Under the pieces are notes generated by a model, which saw only the letters and a program-made list of their open reading frames with translations, was not told where the DNA came from and searched no databases. A stretch of DNA of 64,000 nt. Source: Paraspadella gotoi (lineage: Eukaryota; Chaetognatha). The DNA is taken from positions 2,925,631 through 2,989,630 of the forward strand of contig CM119267.1 of assembly GCA_051294375.1 (NCBI GenBank). Direction: 5' to 3'. Within the stretch, counting starts at the first letter, position 1. Every line of letters begins with the position of its first letter. Made by a program: the position numbers and the translations under genes. Shown here piece after piece: positions 1 to 19,446 of the stretch.

Positions 1-400
1 GTCGCATTTACTAAAATCTTTTTACTTATTTTAACCAATAAGTACTCTAATTAATCATAATTGGATGGATAGATTGAGTTCAAATTTTTTGTGTGGGTAG
101 AAAAATGTGTATCGATGCTTGATATAAAGTTTCGGTGGAAACGTACGAGTGGAAATGAGTTTAAATGAAAAAATATGAGTCACATTTACTTGAATCTTTT
201 TACTTATTTTAACCCATAATAGATTGAGATGAAATTTTGTGAACGCGGTAGGAAAGTGTGTGAAAAAGCTAGATATAAAGTTTTGACGGAATTGTGCCAG
301 TGGAAATGAGTTTAAATGGAAAAAAAAAAGTCACATTTACTTGAAGCAGAAAAATGATACAAGTTAAAAAAATCCTAAAAGCATAAGGATCGTCGCAATT

Positions 401-404
401 GCAA

Positions 405-447
<43 letters not shown>

Positions 448-521
448 AGAGAGAGAGAGAGGAGAGAGAGAGAGAGCAGTAAAATGAGCATAAGGATCGT
501 CGCAATTTCAAAGAGAGAGAG

Positions 522-587
<66 letters not shown>

Positions 588-600
588 AAGAGAGAGATCC
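401..600. repeat. GA/CT microsatellite
   Basis: Two nearly pure (GA)n runs, about 401-478 and 511-597. Open frames rich in Ser-Leu or Arg-Glu across them are artefacts of the dinucleotide. Confidence 0.9.
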
Positions 601-1104
601 AGTATAAAAATTAGCGAATAAAAAAGTTTTATTTTACTCACTGAATAAAAATACTTAAAATACTTACAAAATACATAAAATTGATAAATTATTATTCCGA
701 TAACATTGTTTAATCACATGCAATATATCTAGTAAGGCCTAATATCTAGTAAGGGCGGCCAAAATTGAACACTTTTTTATAACTTCTAGTTCTCTTTAAT
801 TTTTTTTTTCCTTTTACTACTAAATCGATTTTCAATATAACTTTTTGAATTAGTTCATTGGGTTGTTGCACTGAAGCTTTTAAATATTTATTAATATATA
901 ATAATATATAAGTATTGACGGAATTGTGCCAGGGGAAATGAGTTTTAGATGGAAAAAACATAAGTCACATTTACTTGAATCTTTAATATTAATGATTACT
1001 AATAAATGTTTTAATTAATTAATGAATTAATTAATTAATTAATTGTGAAAAATGATGCAAGTTAAAAAAAATCTGAAAAGCATAAAGATTCGTCGCAATT
1101 GCAG

Positions 1105-1107
<3 letters not shown>

Positions 1108-1162
<55 letters not shown>

Positions 1163-1180
1163 GGAGTGAGAGAGAGAGAA
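1108..1180. repeat. GA microsatellite
   Basis: Pure (GA)n run following the GCATAAAGATTCGTCGCAATT module of the left-end repeat. Confidence 0.9.
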
Positions 1181-1314
1181 GAAGGAGACATAAAATAAAA
1201 TAGAGGATATTTGTTTGTTTTGATAAAATGTAAACAAAACATATTTAATAACTGTCCTAACCCAATTTTAAGGACATCGATGATGATAATTGAATATAAA
1301 TTTAAAATTAATTA

Positions 1315-1395
1315 TTACATTTAAAATTAATTAATTAATTAATTAATTAATCGATTAATTAATTAATTAATTAATTATTAATTAATTAATTATCG
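1315..1395. repeat. (TTAA)n simple repeat
   Basis: Tandem TTAA/AATT units, repeated in copy 2 at about 5210-5280. Confidence 0.85.
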
Positions 1396-1565
1396 TAGGC
1401 AGATCCGACATTGTTTGCTCAAACTTGTTTACCTTCCTCTTAAGATCCACGCAATATTACCTACTTTTTCTTAATTAATTCCTCGTCGCGCAGAATCTTA
1501 CTTTCTTAAAAACTTACTTTCATCCCGCCCTAATTTATCCTATCGAATCTCCTAATCTCAACTCA

Positions 1566-1722
1566 CTGATTCGTCGTGCTTCCTCTTCTCGTTGACGCCC
1601 GATCCGACGTGCGCGCGCAGCATGCGCATGCGCGTGGTGCATCGGAGTCAGGTGGGCGTGGCCCATCGCCGCCGCCGCAGCAGCATGCGACCCCGCCGCG
1701 TCGTACATCTTGTATGGCAGGC
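1566..1722 (-). other. Duplicate, damaged copy of PHOX2-like exon 5
   Basis: Same exon as 5456-5612 (His/Ala-rich stretch followed by the start of the homeodomain). A deletion near 1578 destroys the Lys-Gln-Arg-Arg frame of the homeodomain start, and the donor dinucleotide is lost. These changes are typical of uncorrected read error. It should not be annotated as a second homeobox gene. Confidence 0.8.
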
Positions 1723-2007
1723 CTGTAACGAAATGGTTATAGGGTATGTTAAGTCAATTTTTCATACACTTCTAATAATAATAAATTCTGAATAGCGGCG
1801 AATAGTTTGATCAGAAAAGGTTTCAATCCCTCAGAGATGGTTTCGTGCCACACAGATCGAGAGAATTCCGGTTCCACCGAGAGAACCACAACAAGCAACC
1901 GAAGCAAATCGTTAAAGGGAAATGTAAAGGATCGAGAACAATAAAGATGAAAAAAAAAAACCTTTCGCTCGGACGCGTAAATTGAATTACGTCGTCATTC
2001 CAGGTGG

Positions 2008-2008
<1 letters not shown>

Positions 2009-2074
<66 letters not shown>
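2009..2074. repeat. GA microsatellite
   Basis: (GA)n; the equivalent at 5900-5972 in the second copy is interrupted and of different length. Confidence 0.9.
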
Positions 2075-2078
<4 letters not shown>

Positions 2079-3274
2079 TTAAAAGTTCCAGCTCTGTCTT
2101 CCACAATAAAACGAAAACCAAAACTTCATGAGATCATAGAACATTACATTACATTGCTCATTTTGTCATCATTTAAAAATATAAAAAATACTATATCTTT
2201 TATCAGATAGAGTAGCAGCACAAGAACACAACTAATTGGTTTACTGTCCCTTCCTTTTTGAAACTAACAAAAACAAAAACCATATCGTGATACCCGCTCG
2301 CCCCGATGTTGAGGCTTGAATATCCTCTTTATTGTATTTGACGTCACGGCCACCTGGTGGCAAAAACGCGGAAGTAACGCGACCTCGCTGGTCGGGGCGG
2401 GAAAACGGGGGGAAAATGCGGAAAAACATAAGGCTAACGGACGGCGAATTGAGGGATAAAAATATGGAAAGAGAGAAAGAAAGGCCGATGTTTTGACTAG
2501 AATTTTGGAGCCCGATTCCATCGGATTAACCGACCGCCATGAATGAAATATGAAGATGGCAAAAAATAATAGCGGAATCTTCCAATTTTTTTTAAGAATT
2601 GATGGCAAAGCTAAAGAATGGTATAACTTGTATACCGTATAAGAATAGTAAGAATAAAGGAATAATCAACGTTAACTATTTTTGTTCAACAGAATTTTAA
2701 TAATTCAACTCTTTAAAATGTTTATCTCTTCGCTCGGATGCTCATTTGTTTCTCCTCGATCGACGCTTTTGCTTTCATTAGATCATCGCCGCTTTCGCTC
2801 TCAATAGGATTTCGTGCTGCGGTTTATTTTACGGCGGCGACCGGCGGCGGCGGCGGCGGCAGTGGCGGTTCGAAGCCGCGGGCGGCGAGCTTCGCTGTTA
2901 TTCACCGCCGAGAATGTTTTCATTCCATTTTGGCGATCGGGGGTGAAGAGAATGAAGAGTCACCAAAGAGAAAAAGAAGAAAAAAAAAAACAACAAAAGA
3001 CTCTCGATCTTCGATCTCGAGTTCAAACTGGAAATTTTTTTCATATCGAAAGGAAAGAATCTCAAGGGTCAGTTTTTCATCTCACCCACTTACGTTCGGC
3101 TCAATGTTACGCAATTTCGAGATGGAATTTCGCGATGTTTTTGACCACCTTAGGGAGTTTTTAGCCAAAAGAAATTGAAAATAGACCCTGTGGCAATTCA
3201 TTATTAATCGATACAATGCAAGAAAGAGGAACTTCATGGGTTTCTCTCTTAAAAAGAATTTTGAAACAATCTCT

Positions 3275-3300
3275 CTTTCTCTTTCTTTCTTTCTTTCTTT

Positions 3301-3333
<33 letters not shown>

Positions 3334-3342
3334 TTTCTTCTT

Positions 3343-3391
<49 letters not shown>
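3275..3391. repeat. CTTT and CT microsatellite
   Basis: (CTTT)n followed by (CT)n; counterpart at 7180-7340 in copy 2. Confidence 0.9.
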
Positions 3392-3397
<6 letters not shown>

Positions 3398-3661
3398 TAG
3401 AACTCGCGCAATGTCGGAATAAACTCGGATTTAGAAATCGATATCTTTAATGTTGACCCAACGGATGAATTAATTCCGAACAAAAGACGAGACGGAAACC
3501 AATCATGTAATGGTATGAGGGTCATGGGGCGTGGAGTGGGGGGAGGCAGGGGCTCATGGGTGTCAGCGAGTCGAACCAAGTCAAGGAGTCTATGGGTTAA
3601 GCGAGTGAGGAAGGGAAAACATAGAAGCAGAAAGTGGAAAGGAGAGAAAGAGTAAACAGTT

Positions 3662-3740
<79 letters not shown>
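3662..3740. repeat. CT microsatellite
   Basis: (CT)n; counterpart at 7614-7703. Confidence 0.9.
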
Positions 3741-5089
3741 GAGCTTTTCATCCCTTCCTCCCCACGTCTTTTCCGATCGACAAAAAAAATTGAGGACGAG
3801 AAAAGAAAAACAAGAGTGAAATAATAGAGAAGGAGAAAGACGACAGAAATAAAGATTAAAGGCTGAAGGAAAATATTAAAGGGAAGTAAAAATGAAAAAA
3901 TAGAGAAGGAAAAGTGGAAAAAAGAGGAGAAAAGAAGAGAGAGAGCAGAAATAGAGCAAAATATTTAAGGAAAAAGAGGGTTTAAGATAAAAATGAAGAG
4001 AGGCAGAACTTGAAAGTAAAAAAGAATAAGGATGTGTTAAAGACAAAAGATGTTATTACAGGAAAATAGTAAAACAAACGAAGAAAGAAGGCAATTAACG
4101 TAATACTGAATCAGTACCTACTCAAGTTAATAAAAACATCGGTAACATAATAACAAAGTAAATCTCTGAATGAAATACATAGGAATAACTGAAGAAAGAA
4201 AGAAAAAAAAAACATAAACAAAAAACTGTTCATAACCAACGTCACGCTCTCAACGGCGGCAACTTGTGACAATCATCTAAATGTCGGGATCAAGCTGCGG
4301 CGGAGGAGGAAGAGGAGGACAACCCCCCCGACTCTCTAAACTAAGCGATTGCTCATCGGAAACCGAGAGACTCGAGACCGCGAGTTTGCGAAAAGGGACA
4401 TTCGATTCTTGTTCGTTGATGGTTTCCGACCGCGTCCATCCCCCCCCGCCGCCGCCGCCCGCGGGTGACCCTCCCCTCTCACGAAGCCCGAGATTCGAAA
4501 ACCGCGCGCCATAAACTCCATGAAAGTTAATTTGATTTCGCTGATGAGTTGCGCCTACGGGTCGCGAAAAAGAAGGGGGGGAAGGGGGGGAGAAGAGTAC
4601 GTGGGGGAGGAGAGAGGAATAGGGGTGAGGCAAGGGGTGTGGGGAGACGACGTCGAAAAAAAAAGAGAAATTGGTGTAGCTAATCAATAATCGTTATTAA
4701 TCCCACCTACGGAAAAATTCATAAGGAAATTGTTTTGGACCAATCGAGAGAAACGCATTGAATTCAAGCGGAGACCATATTTTCAATCATACTAAATCTT
4801 TGGTTTAAGTTTTTAATTATTTTTTAGGTGAATGTAATTTAAGGAAAGAGGTTCCTTCTCGATCTCTATCATTTTGCTGAGAGGATCTGATGAAAAAAGC
4901 AGTTTTTATCTCGGTTTTTGTTTTTGACTCGAAGGCAAAAAAAAAAAAAGGACAACAATCATCAAATGGTTGCAATCGACCAACGACCATCTGGGTCGAT
5001 GAGCGGCAATCTCACCGACTTCAGGCTTTTTCCACGATCAAAATCTTTTTTACGAAAAACTTAAACTGGAGAAATTTTCTATCTTTTTG

Positions 5090-5114
5090 NNNNNNNNNNN
5101 NNNNNNNNNNNNNN
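5090..5114. other. Assembly gap of 25 N
   Basis: Exactly 25 N, the same size as the gap at 57839-57863. Both are flanked by the two ends of a duplicated block, so the number is a placeholder. Confidence 0.95.
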
Positions 5115-5455
5115 CAGAGAGAGATAAACATATTTAATAACTGTCCTAACCCAATTTTAAGGACATCGATGATGATAAGTTGAATATAAATTTAAAATTA
5201 ATTATTACATATTAAAATTAATTAATTAATTAATTAATTATCGATTAATTAATTATTAATTAATTAATTAATTAATTATCGTAGGCAGATCCGACATTGT
5301 TTGCTCAAACTTGTTTACTCTCCTCTTAAGATCCAACGCAATATTACCTACTTTTTCTTACATTAATTCCTCGTCGCGCACGAATCTTACTTTCTTAAAA
5401 ACTTACTTTCATCCCGCCCTAATTTATCCTATCGAATCTCCTAATCTCAACTCAC

Positions 5456-13769
<8,314 letters not shown>

Positions 13770-13823
13770 CCTCGATGTCGCGCGATGGCGTGAGTGTCGG
13801 TCGAATGGACGGTCGAACGAACG

Positions 13824-14338
13824 ACTAAGAAATTGAAGGATTTTCATAGGACGACTTTAATTTGATGAATTAAAATTTTGTTTTTAAAAATTTGTAAAGG
13901 TTAATTTCTTAAAAAGAGTAAGATATTTTAAAAAATACCAATTGCGAGAAAATAAAAAAAATAAAAAAATTTTAAAGACGATTGTACGTTAGCGCCGAAG
14001 AAGGAAAGCGACGCTAATGACGTTACAAACGGGAAAAAAAAATCCGCCCTTCCCTCTCCCGGTTATAATTACATTTGGGGTTTTTTTTTTTAGTTGTTAT
14101 TGTTGTTACACGTCATTTAAAATAAAATCTCCCATAGAAACAATATATTCTTTACGAAATTCGAGTCGTTTCGCTAAACGCCCAGTAATCAGTTTTTTTT
14201 CTTTCCTCATTCGATTTTTCTCTCCGGTTGTTTGCGTAAGTATCCGAGAAATAATGGTAATGAAAAAATCGAATTACTAATTGAATATAAAAAAAAAAGG
14301 AGAGCGAAGAGGAAATAATTAAATATTCCATACTTACT
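13824..14338 (-). promoter_or_regulatory. 5' untranslated intron and leader of the PHOX2-like gene
   Basis: A strong donor (AGA then GTAAGTA, intron starting at 14337) and the acceptor TTTCTTAG before 13824 define an intron in the 5' leader. The leader exon lies just above 14338, within a GC- and homopolymer-rich region up to about 15130 that looks like a promoter/CpG-rich zone. Confidence 0.5.
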
Positions 14339-14454
14339 CTCTCGTCAGCGCCTTCGGGCGTCGGTGGACCGAGAGGAAAGTTTTTTTTTTTTTTTTTTTT
14401 TTTTAGGGGTTGAGGATTTCGTTGACGAGGAGGGGGGTGGAAGTACTAGACGAG

Positions 14455-14456
14455 AG

Positions 14457-14512
<56 letters not shown>
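14455..14512. repeat. GA microsatellite
   Basis: (GA)n within the probable leader of the PHOX2-like gene. Confidence 0.9.
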
Positions 14513-14515
<3 letters not shown>

Positions 14516-16084
14516 AGACAGACAGGGGTAGAAAGAGAGAGGAAAAAAGCGAAAGACGATGATGACGAACTTGACGAAATGAAAAAATTGAATTTCGAGT
14601 CTTCGTCGTCGTCGATGGCGGCGGAGACGGGGTTTTTTTTTTTTTTCTCCGGGAGAGAGATAGAGAGAGAGAGAGAGTCGGCGCTCCGGAGGGCGTCGGG
14701 TGTGTGAGAGCGAAAAGGGGGGGGTTGGGTGTCTGTAGAAAAGAACGACGCCGGGGAAAAAAAAAGAAGAAGAGAGAGAGAGAAAAAAAAAAACCGGCGC
14801 GGCGACGCCGGGAGAGCGAGAGCGAGAGAGAGGGAGAAACGAAATCGGTAAAAATTGGATAAAGCGGTGGCGCTAAAGACGTTAGGCTAGGAGCAAATGC
14901 GTCTAATCTGCAGGCTAAACGCGAGGAAATACGATTATACGGAGGAGGAAGAGGAAGAGGAGCGGGAAGAGGAAGCGACGTGGGATGGCACGAAGGAAAA
15001 AAAAAGGGGGAAACCGCGGCGTCGGCGGCGGCGGCGAGAAAAGGGAACCGTCCCCATTCCGACGACGACGACGACGATGGAAACGACGACGGAACAAACG
15101 GTTCCATTTGCTGCTCCAATGCCATTGCAGTATGACTCGCGGGGAGAGGATTCGATGCCGAGAGAGTTTTCCTCGATTGTGTTCGTTGTGACTAAAAATT
15201 AATAATACAAATTTAAACTTAAGTGTTTAAATGAAATGAATTTATTTCGTTATACGTCCAAATTTTTAACCATTGTATCTAAGGCCTGGGTTAAGTCAAC
15301 TCATTGTTTTAAATGTAGCAACATACCAGAGAGAGAATTGTTACTGTTACATACGAATTTAATTTTTATATTTTAAATCAATTAATCATCGTGAATTATT
15401 TAGTTTTAGTTTTTTTTATAAGATTTTATGAAAATGATAATTCTAATTCTGCTGTTAGGAATCAATACTACCAATAAAAACTATAAATAATTAAATTTTA
15501 GAGACCCTCAAAATATTCGTTATAAAAATGCAACTAAGATATAGATAGATAGAAGCCTTTTTTAACAAAATTTAACCAAAAACAAAAATATTATTAAAGC
15601 GTAGTTTGATACAAAAAAAAAAAAAATTCAACCCGTTTAGAGAACTGGGTAGTAGTAGTAGTTGGCGAAATTAAATTTAATAATGAAAAAAATTTTTGAC
15701 TCTTCAAGCCCAGATGTATATGAAATTAAATATTTTTTTTTATTTAAAGAACAACATTGGCTCGGCAGAAACGGCCGCGAATCGCTTTCCGAGTTCCGTC
15801 CTCCGACTATGTCACCCTCGAGCGTGGCACGCGTGAAGCGACCGTCTCCCACGCTGTAAAATCGACGGATTAAATATCGACGGAGCGGAAAATTTATGAC
15901 GGGAAAAGAGGGGGGGCGTGGAGGGGGGAGGGGGAAATACAGCGGGACGAAGGACGTCGTCGCGGCAGCGGGGTTCGCCATCCGTCGCGTTCAAGATCTT
16001 CCAAGTCTCGTCCGACGAGAGACGGAAAGATAATTGTGGCTTCATTCCGTGGATCGTGTGATCGCCGGATCCGAGTCACCATGG

Positions 16085-16085
16085 C

Positions 16086-16175
<90 letters not shown>
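16085..16175. repeat. GA microsatellite
   Basis: Nearly pure (GA)n of about 90 bases. Confidence 0.95.
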
Positions 16176-16179
<4 letters not shown>

Positions 16180-16258
16180 TCCCGGGCGCATAAGGCCTCG
16201 AGGTCGTTCGCCTTATGTTTCACGACGAACGCGGACGAAGCAAAATCAGGTTTGACCG

Positions 16259-16313
16259 ATGGCCAATGCAATGGCCAATGGCAATGCAAATACAATGGCC
16301 AATGGCCATTGGT
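16259..16313. promoter_or_regulatory. Cluster of CCAAT-type units with an octamer
   Basis: Four or five GGCCAATG or GGCAATG units in 55 bases, plus an exact ATGCAAAT octamer at 16284-16291. This could be a short minisatellite or a binding-site cluster. It lies between the 3' end of the peripherin-like gene and the PHOX2-like gene. Confidence 0.35.
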
Positions 16314-16665
16314 GGCGGAATAGGACGAAAAATTTTCATTTACGTCAGGCAAAGGAACTATGCATAATCGCATAATAATAGTAGTATTAAAAGTTCTTCT
16401 CGATATCTGCGGCTACGTATAGTAAAAAACCTATTTTTAAAAGAGAACTAAAAACTTGGATGAAATTTGTATATATATTTCATAATCGTGAAAACTCAAT
16501 CAACCCAAAACTAATACTATAGTAATAATAATTGTTATACTACTTCTCTTCAACTTCCAATTGGTTTCTTTTCGAATTCGGCTTATCGAGAGGTTGATAT
16601 TCGTCAATACAGGAGCAAGGACACCTGACCGATTTCGGTTTATTATTATTATTATTATTTTACAA

Positions 16666-18792
16666 TTATTTGAACCGAGATAGTGAATGCCGCCTCATAT
16701 ACCTTTCAAAGAGCCAGGCTGGATTCTCTCCCTTCGGATCGCCGAACACGTAAGAATTGTCAATCGCCGTTTGAAGGTAGCGAATGAAAATCATCAACAC
16801 AAATTCTGGTATCAAGACGTAAAGAATGCCAATTTCAATCAATACAAAACTGGCAAGTCCGCTTCAACCTGCAATGAGCATCGCCCATTGAATCTTGGCC
16901 AAAACGTCAAGGAGAATTTCGAATTCGTTCATCAGAAATTCATTGCAGCCATCAACGTAAATTAAGTCACGAGCTTCGTTTTCGCTCTGACAAATCACGA
17001 AGTCAAATTTATTCAATTTAGTCATATTTTTCTTTCGAGACGGTCAAGGAACATTAAAATAATTTAAGAGATAATATTAATAAAATAATATTAATAAGAT
17101 ATCATTATTATACTGAAACTCACAGCCTAAAATGCACGAGAACACGAAAAAATGTTCCCTCTACGTCATTCACTTTGTTTTTAAAATGGTAATGATCACA
17201 GGGTCCGGCGGAATCGACCCGGCAGCACGAGAATGGGACGCCGTGGAGCAAAGCTTCGCCGTTGACTAACCGCGTCGCCGTCACTTGATGAGCGTTCTTT
17301 TGTTTCTAAGAAAGTTTAAGTCTCAGACGTAAAATAATTTCGAGAATATTTGTTTGCTATATATATTTGCTCTAAATATAAATTATAATAAGAACAAGAT
17401 TCCACCGACCTTGTTAGCGAAGAGATGTAATTGTATCCATGGAACTAGAAAAAGATTTCATCATTCCATGTATTTTGATCGAGAACAGTTAGAAAGTTGG
17501 ATTAACCGTGAAACCAGTCGGTGTAATTGGCAGATCCGCAGCAACGAAAGTTAATTTGCAGAAGATCGATGGTTTGTTTCACTTTGGGAGTTTCTTTGTA
17601 AAACCCGATGGCCGACGTGAACCCTTGGTGAAAACCTGTGAGCAGCGGTGATAAGAATCTCACGCGAGCTTTTTAATGAAGGTTTAACCCAATACCCACT
17701 GGTGCGAAGAATTTGATCGTGAACTTCGCACATAATAGACGAGGACAACACGATCCATAGAAACAAAAATATGACGACTATGTGTATCTGTTCCTCAAAG
17801 AGCATAGTTGGTCAAACCGTGTGGTTCAATTATTAACCAGTGTCAAGGGTTAACCTTACTTTCAAAAGGTTCTCGAATCGATATCGCTTCTCGTATCTAG
17901 AACAATCGTAACAAATCTTCGCTCCAAAGCCGTTGATGATGACAGCAATCGAACCCACCGATATCAGCATGTTGGGTAAGGGGCCTTGCAAGACGTGAGT
18001 TTTAGCAGGTCGTAATTTGAGCGAGATTTTTATGAAAGAAAAATCTGAGAACCTTCGCCGTTTATTTTATCTGGTGATAAGGAACTGATTCGGTCTTTTC
18101 TTTAGAAAAAATAATTCTGGAGATAATTTTCATAGTGAGAGGCAGAAAAGATAATAAAATAAAAGAGTTGTGAATGGGAGAAGGTGTTCGAGGTCACCTT
18201 TGAAAACAGAAGAAACCTTTGGGTTTAAGGTCATTACAAGCTTTTAGAATTGAAAGGCTGAGAAGGTAGATGGCAAGAGAAAGGATTTTCATACAAATGG
18301 AAGACTAGAAGCCTTACCTAAAAATTGCGTAAAATTTGTATCCTATTTCGTAATGCAATTTAGAGAGAGAGAGAGAGTCTCTAACAAAATCATGTTACCT
18401 ACAGAATTCTTTTCTTTTCCTTTACTCATATTCATTGGGATGTAAAGACCAAATCAATTCCTTCTCAACAACTAAATCTCCCGACAAAATTTTTACAACG
18501 AAACAAACAATTCTATGTAATGTACATCATTTATTAATACCGGTCGCGTATCCCTTCAACAACCAGACGTAGGCTTCAATTTTCTTCATGAGAAACACGC
18601 CCCCTCCGCCGACGACGAGAGCGACGACGACGAGAGCGACTTCCGAAAACGCGACGAAGCGTCCGAACCGCGATCTCGGAGCAAAACACGAACCAAAGTA
18701 ATTTGATCTTTTCATATATTTTGTCGTTTTGTGATAAAAATATTTTCATCGTACCTTTTCTTTTCATTAAAAGTGACCGGAAATACGGGCAT
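16666..18792 (-). CDS. Peripherin/RDS-like tetraspanin with an in-frame TGA
   Basis: Four-pass membrane protein; in vertebrates peripherin-2 and ROM1 shape photoreceptor disc rims. Eight exons join in phase: 18755-18792, 18541-18674, 17860-17984, 17700-17793, 17507-17635, 17411-17445, 17165-17305, 16986-16666, 338 residues in all, close to the 346 of peripherin-2. Landmarks: N-terminal FNEKKR, TM1 with a Val/Gly run, TM2 ending GFGAKICYDC, TM3 IVVIFLFLWIV, then in the large loop the FRCCGSANYTDWF motif, GVPFSCC and PC, a later GC, and TM4 followed by IRYLQT (peripherin-2 has LRYLQT). One codon at the start of TM4 is TGA (16864-16866). Everything before and after is intact, so it may be a recent pseudogene, a segregating nonsense allele or a sequencing error. 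Confidence 0.85.
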
Positions 18793-19446
18793 GGTTTTAC
18801 TTTTAGTCACGTCGGAAGTAGTTCAATACCGTTCGTAAATGTTAGTAAATGACGAAACTACCGAACGCTTTTCCTACATGGTTTTAATCCTCAGTGAGGA
18901 CCTTAGAAGTTTAACAAAATTAGCGGGAAAAAAGACGGCGACTTCAGCGAAAACTGTAGCATCATACTACGGTAACTAATTAGCTTTTATTTCAAGTATT
19001 AAAACTGCATAACGTAAAATATTTTAGCTGTTACAAGTAACGTAGTCGTGATTAAAACAGTACTTAGAAATAAACAATCAGATCTTTTAATTTAAGTTTT
19101 ATGGCGCCAAATCAGTAATCAATACCAAGTAAAAAATACGAGTTCGATTTAAAAGTGAAACAACGATCTGTCTGTACACAGCGTAGTTCTTAAGTTGGCA
19201 TAAAATAACAGGCACTAATACTATATAGCCTTAAATGACTAAATAAACAATCGTGATTTCGACTCATTTAACATTTATTCTCATTTTCCATAGTCTAAAG
19301 AATAAAGATACATTATAGACTTTTAGTACAACGATGTTACTGCTTTGGAAGATTTCGAGCACCGAAAAAAAAAAACAACTGCTTAATGCTTATTTAGTTA
19401 TTAGTAAATAAGCAACGATTCTAGTTCATTCGTCGGCTGGAGTCAT
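18793..19446. other. Intergenic, nothing seen
   Basis: AT-rich spacer between the peripherin-like start and the 3' end of the RNFT-like gene. No coding signal found. Confidence 0.5.

Larger units (their letters stand above)
1..1240. repeat. Degenerate interspersed repeat with GA tracts
   Basis: This stretch is a patchwork of one repeat. A segment reading roughly GGAAATGAGTTTAAATG followed by GTCACATTTACTTGAATC recurs near 1-36 (partial), 128-214, 284-345 and 911-985. A second module with GCATAAGGATCGTCGCAATT, leading straight into a long GA microsatellite, recurs near 351-415, 483-520 and 1048-1110. No homeodomain exon or other coding exon is recognisable here, although the 3' half of the PHOX2-like gene should lie in this direction. 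Confidence 0.6.
1231..5089. repeat. Noisy copy 1 of a segment duplicated across a gap
   Basis: This block matches 5127-9080 almost base for base, in the same order, differing by small insertions and deletions and by microsatellite lengths. It ends at the 25-N gap. In the homeobox-start exon this copy has lost the splice donor (CTCACTGAT against CTCACCTGAT) and carries frame-disrupting changes, while the other copy is in frame. That marks this copy as the less accurate one. It is best read as an assembly artefact, not a tandem duplication. Confidence 0.85.
14340..16665. other. Intergenic region upstream of the PHOX2-like gene
   Basis: 14340-15130 is GC-rich with poly-purine tracts; its long Pro/Ser/Arg frames are low complexity. 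15200-15650 is AT-rich with nothing recognised. 16085-16175 is a (GA)n run. 16259-16313 is a cluster of GGCCAATG units. No gene supported. Confidence 0.5.

Noticed and set aside
401-640. Ser-Leu or Arg-Glu rich open frames over GA/CT tracts
   Set aside because: They are translations of dinucleotide repeats and occur on both strands at every such tract in the window.
2738-3178. 146-codon plus-strand frame, repeated at 6638-7078
   Set aside because: Long only because of a Gly/GGC run and Arg/Lys-rich A tracts. No start context, splice structure or family, and it lies in the PHOX2-like intron.
14403-15125. 240-codon minus-strand Pro/Ser/Arg-rich frame
   Set aside because: Low complexity over GA and GC tracts in the probable leader region of the PHOX2-like gene.
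16844-16864. Tiny intron removing the TGA in the peripherin-like gene
   Set aside because: GT and AG words flank it, but about 20 bases is below any usable intron length in animals.
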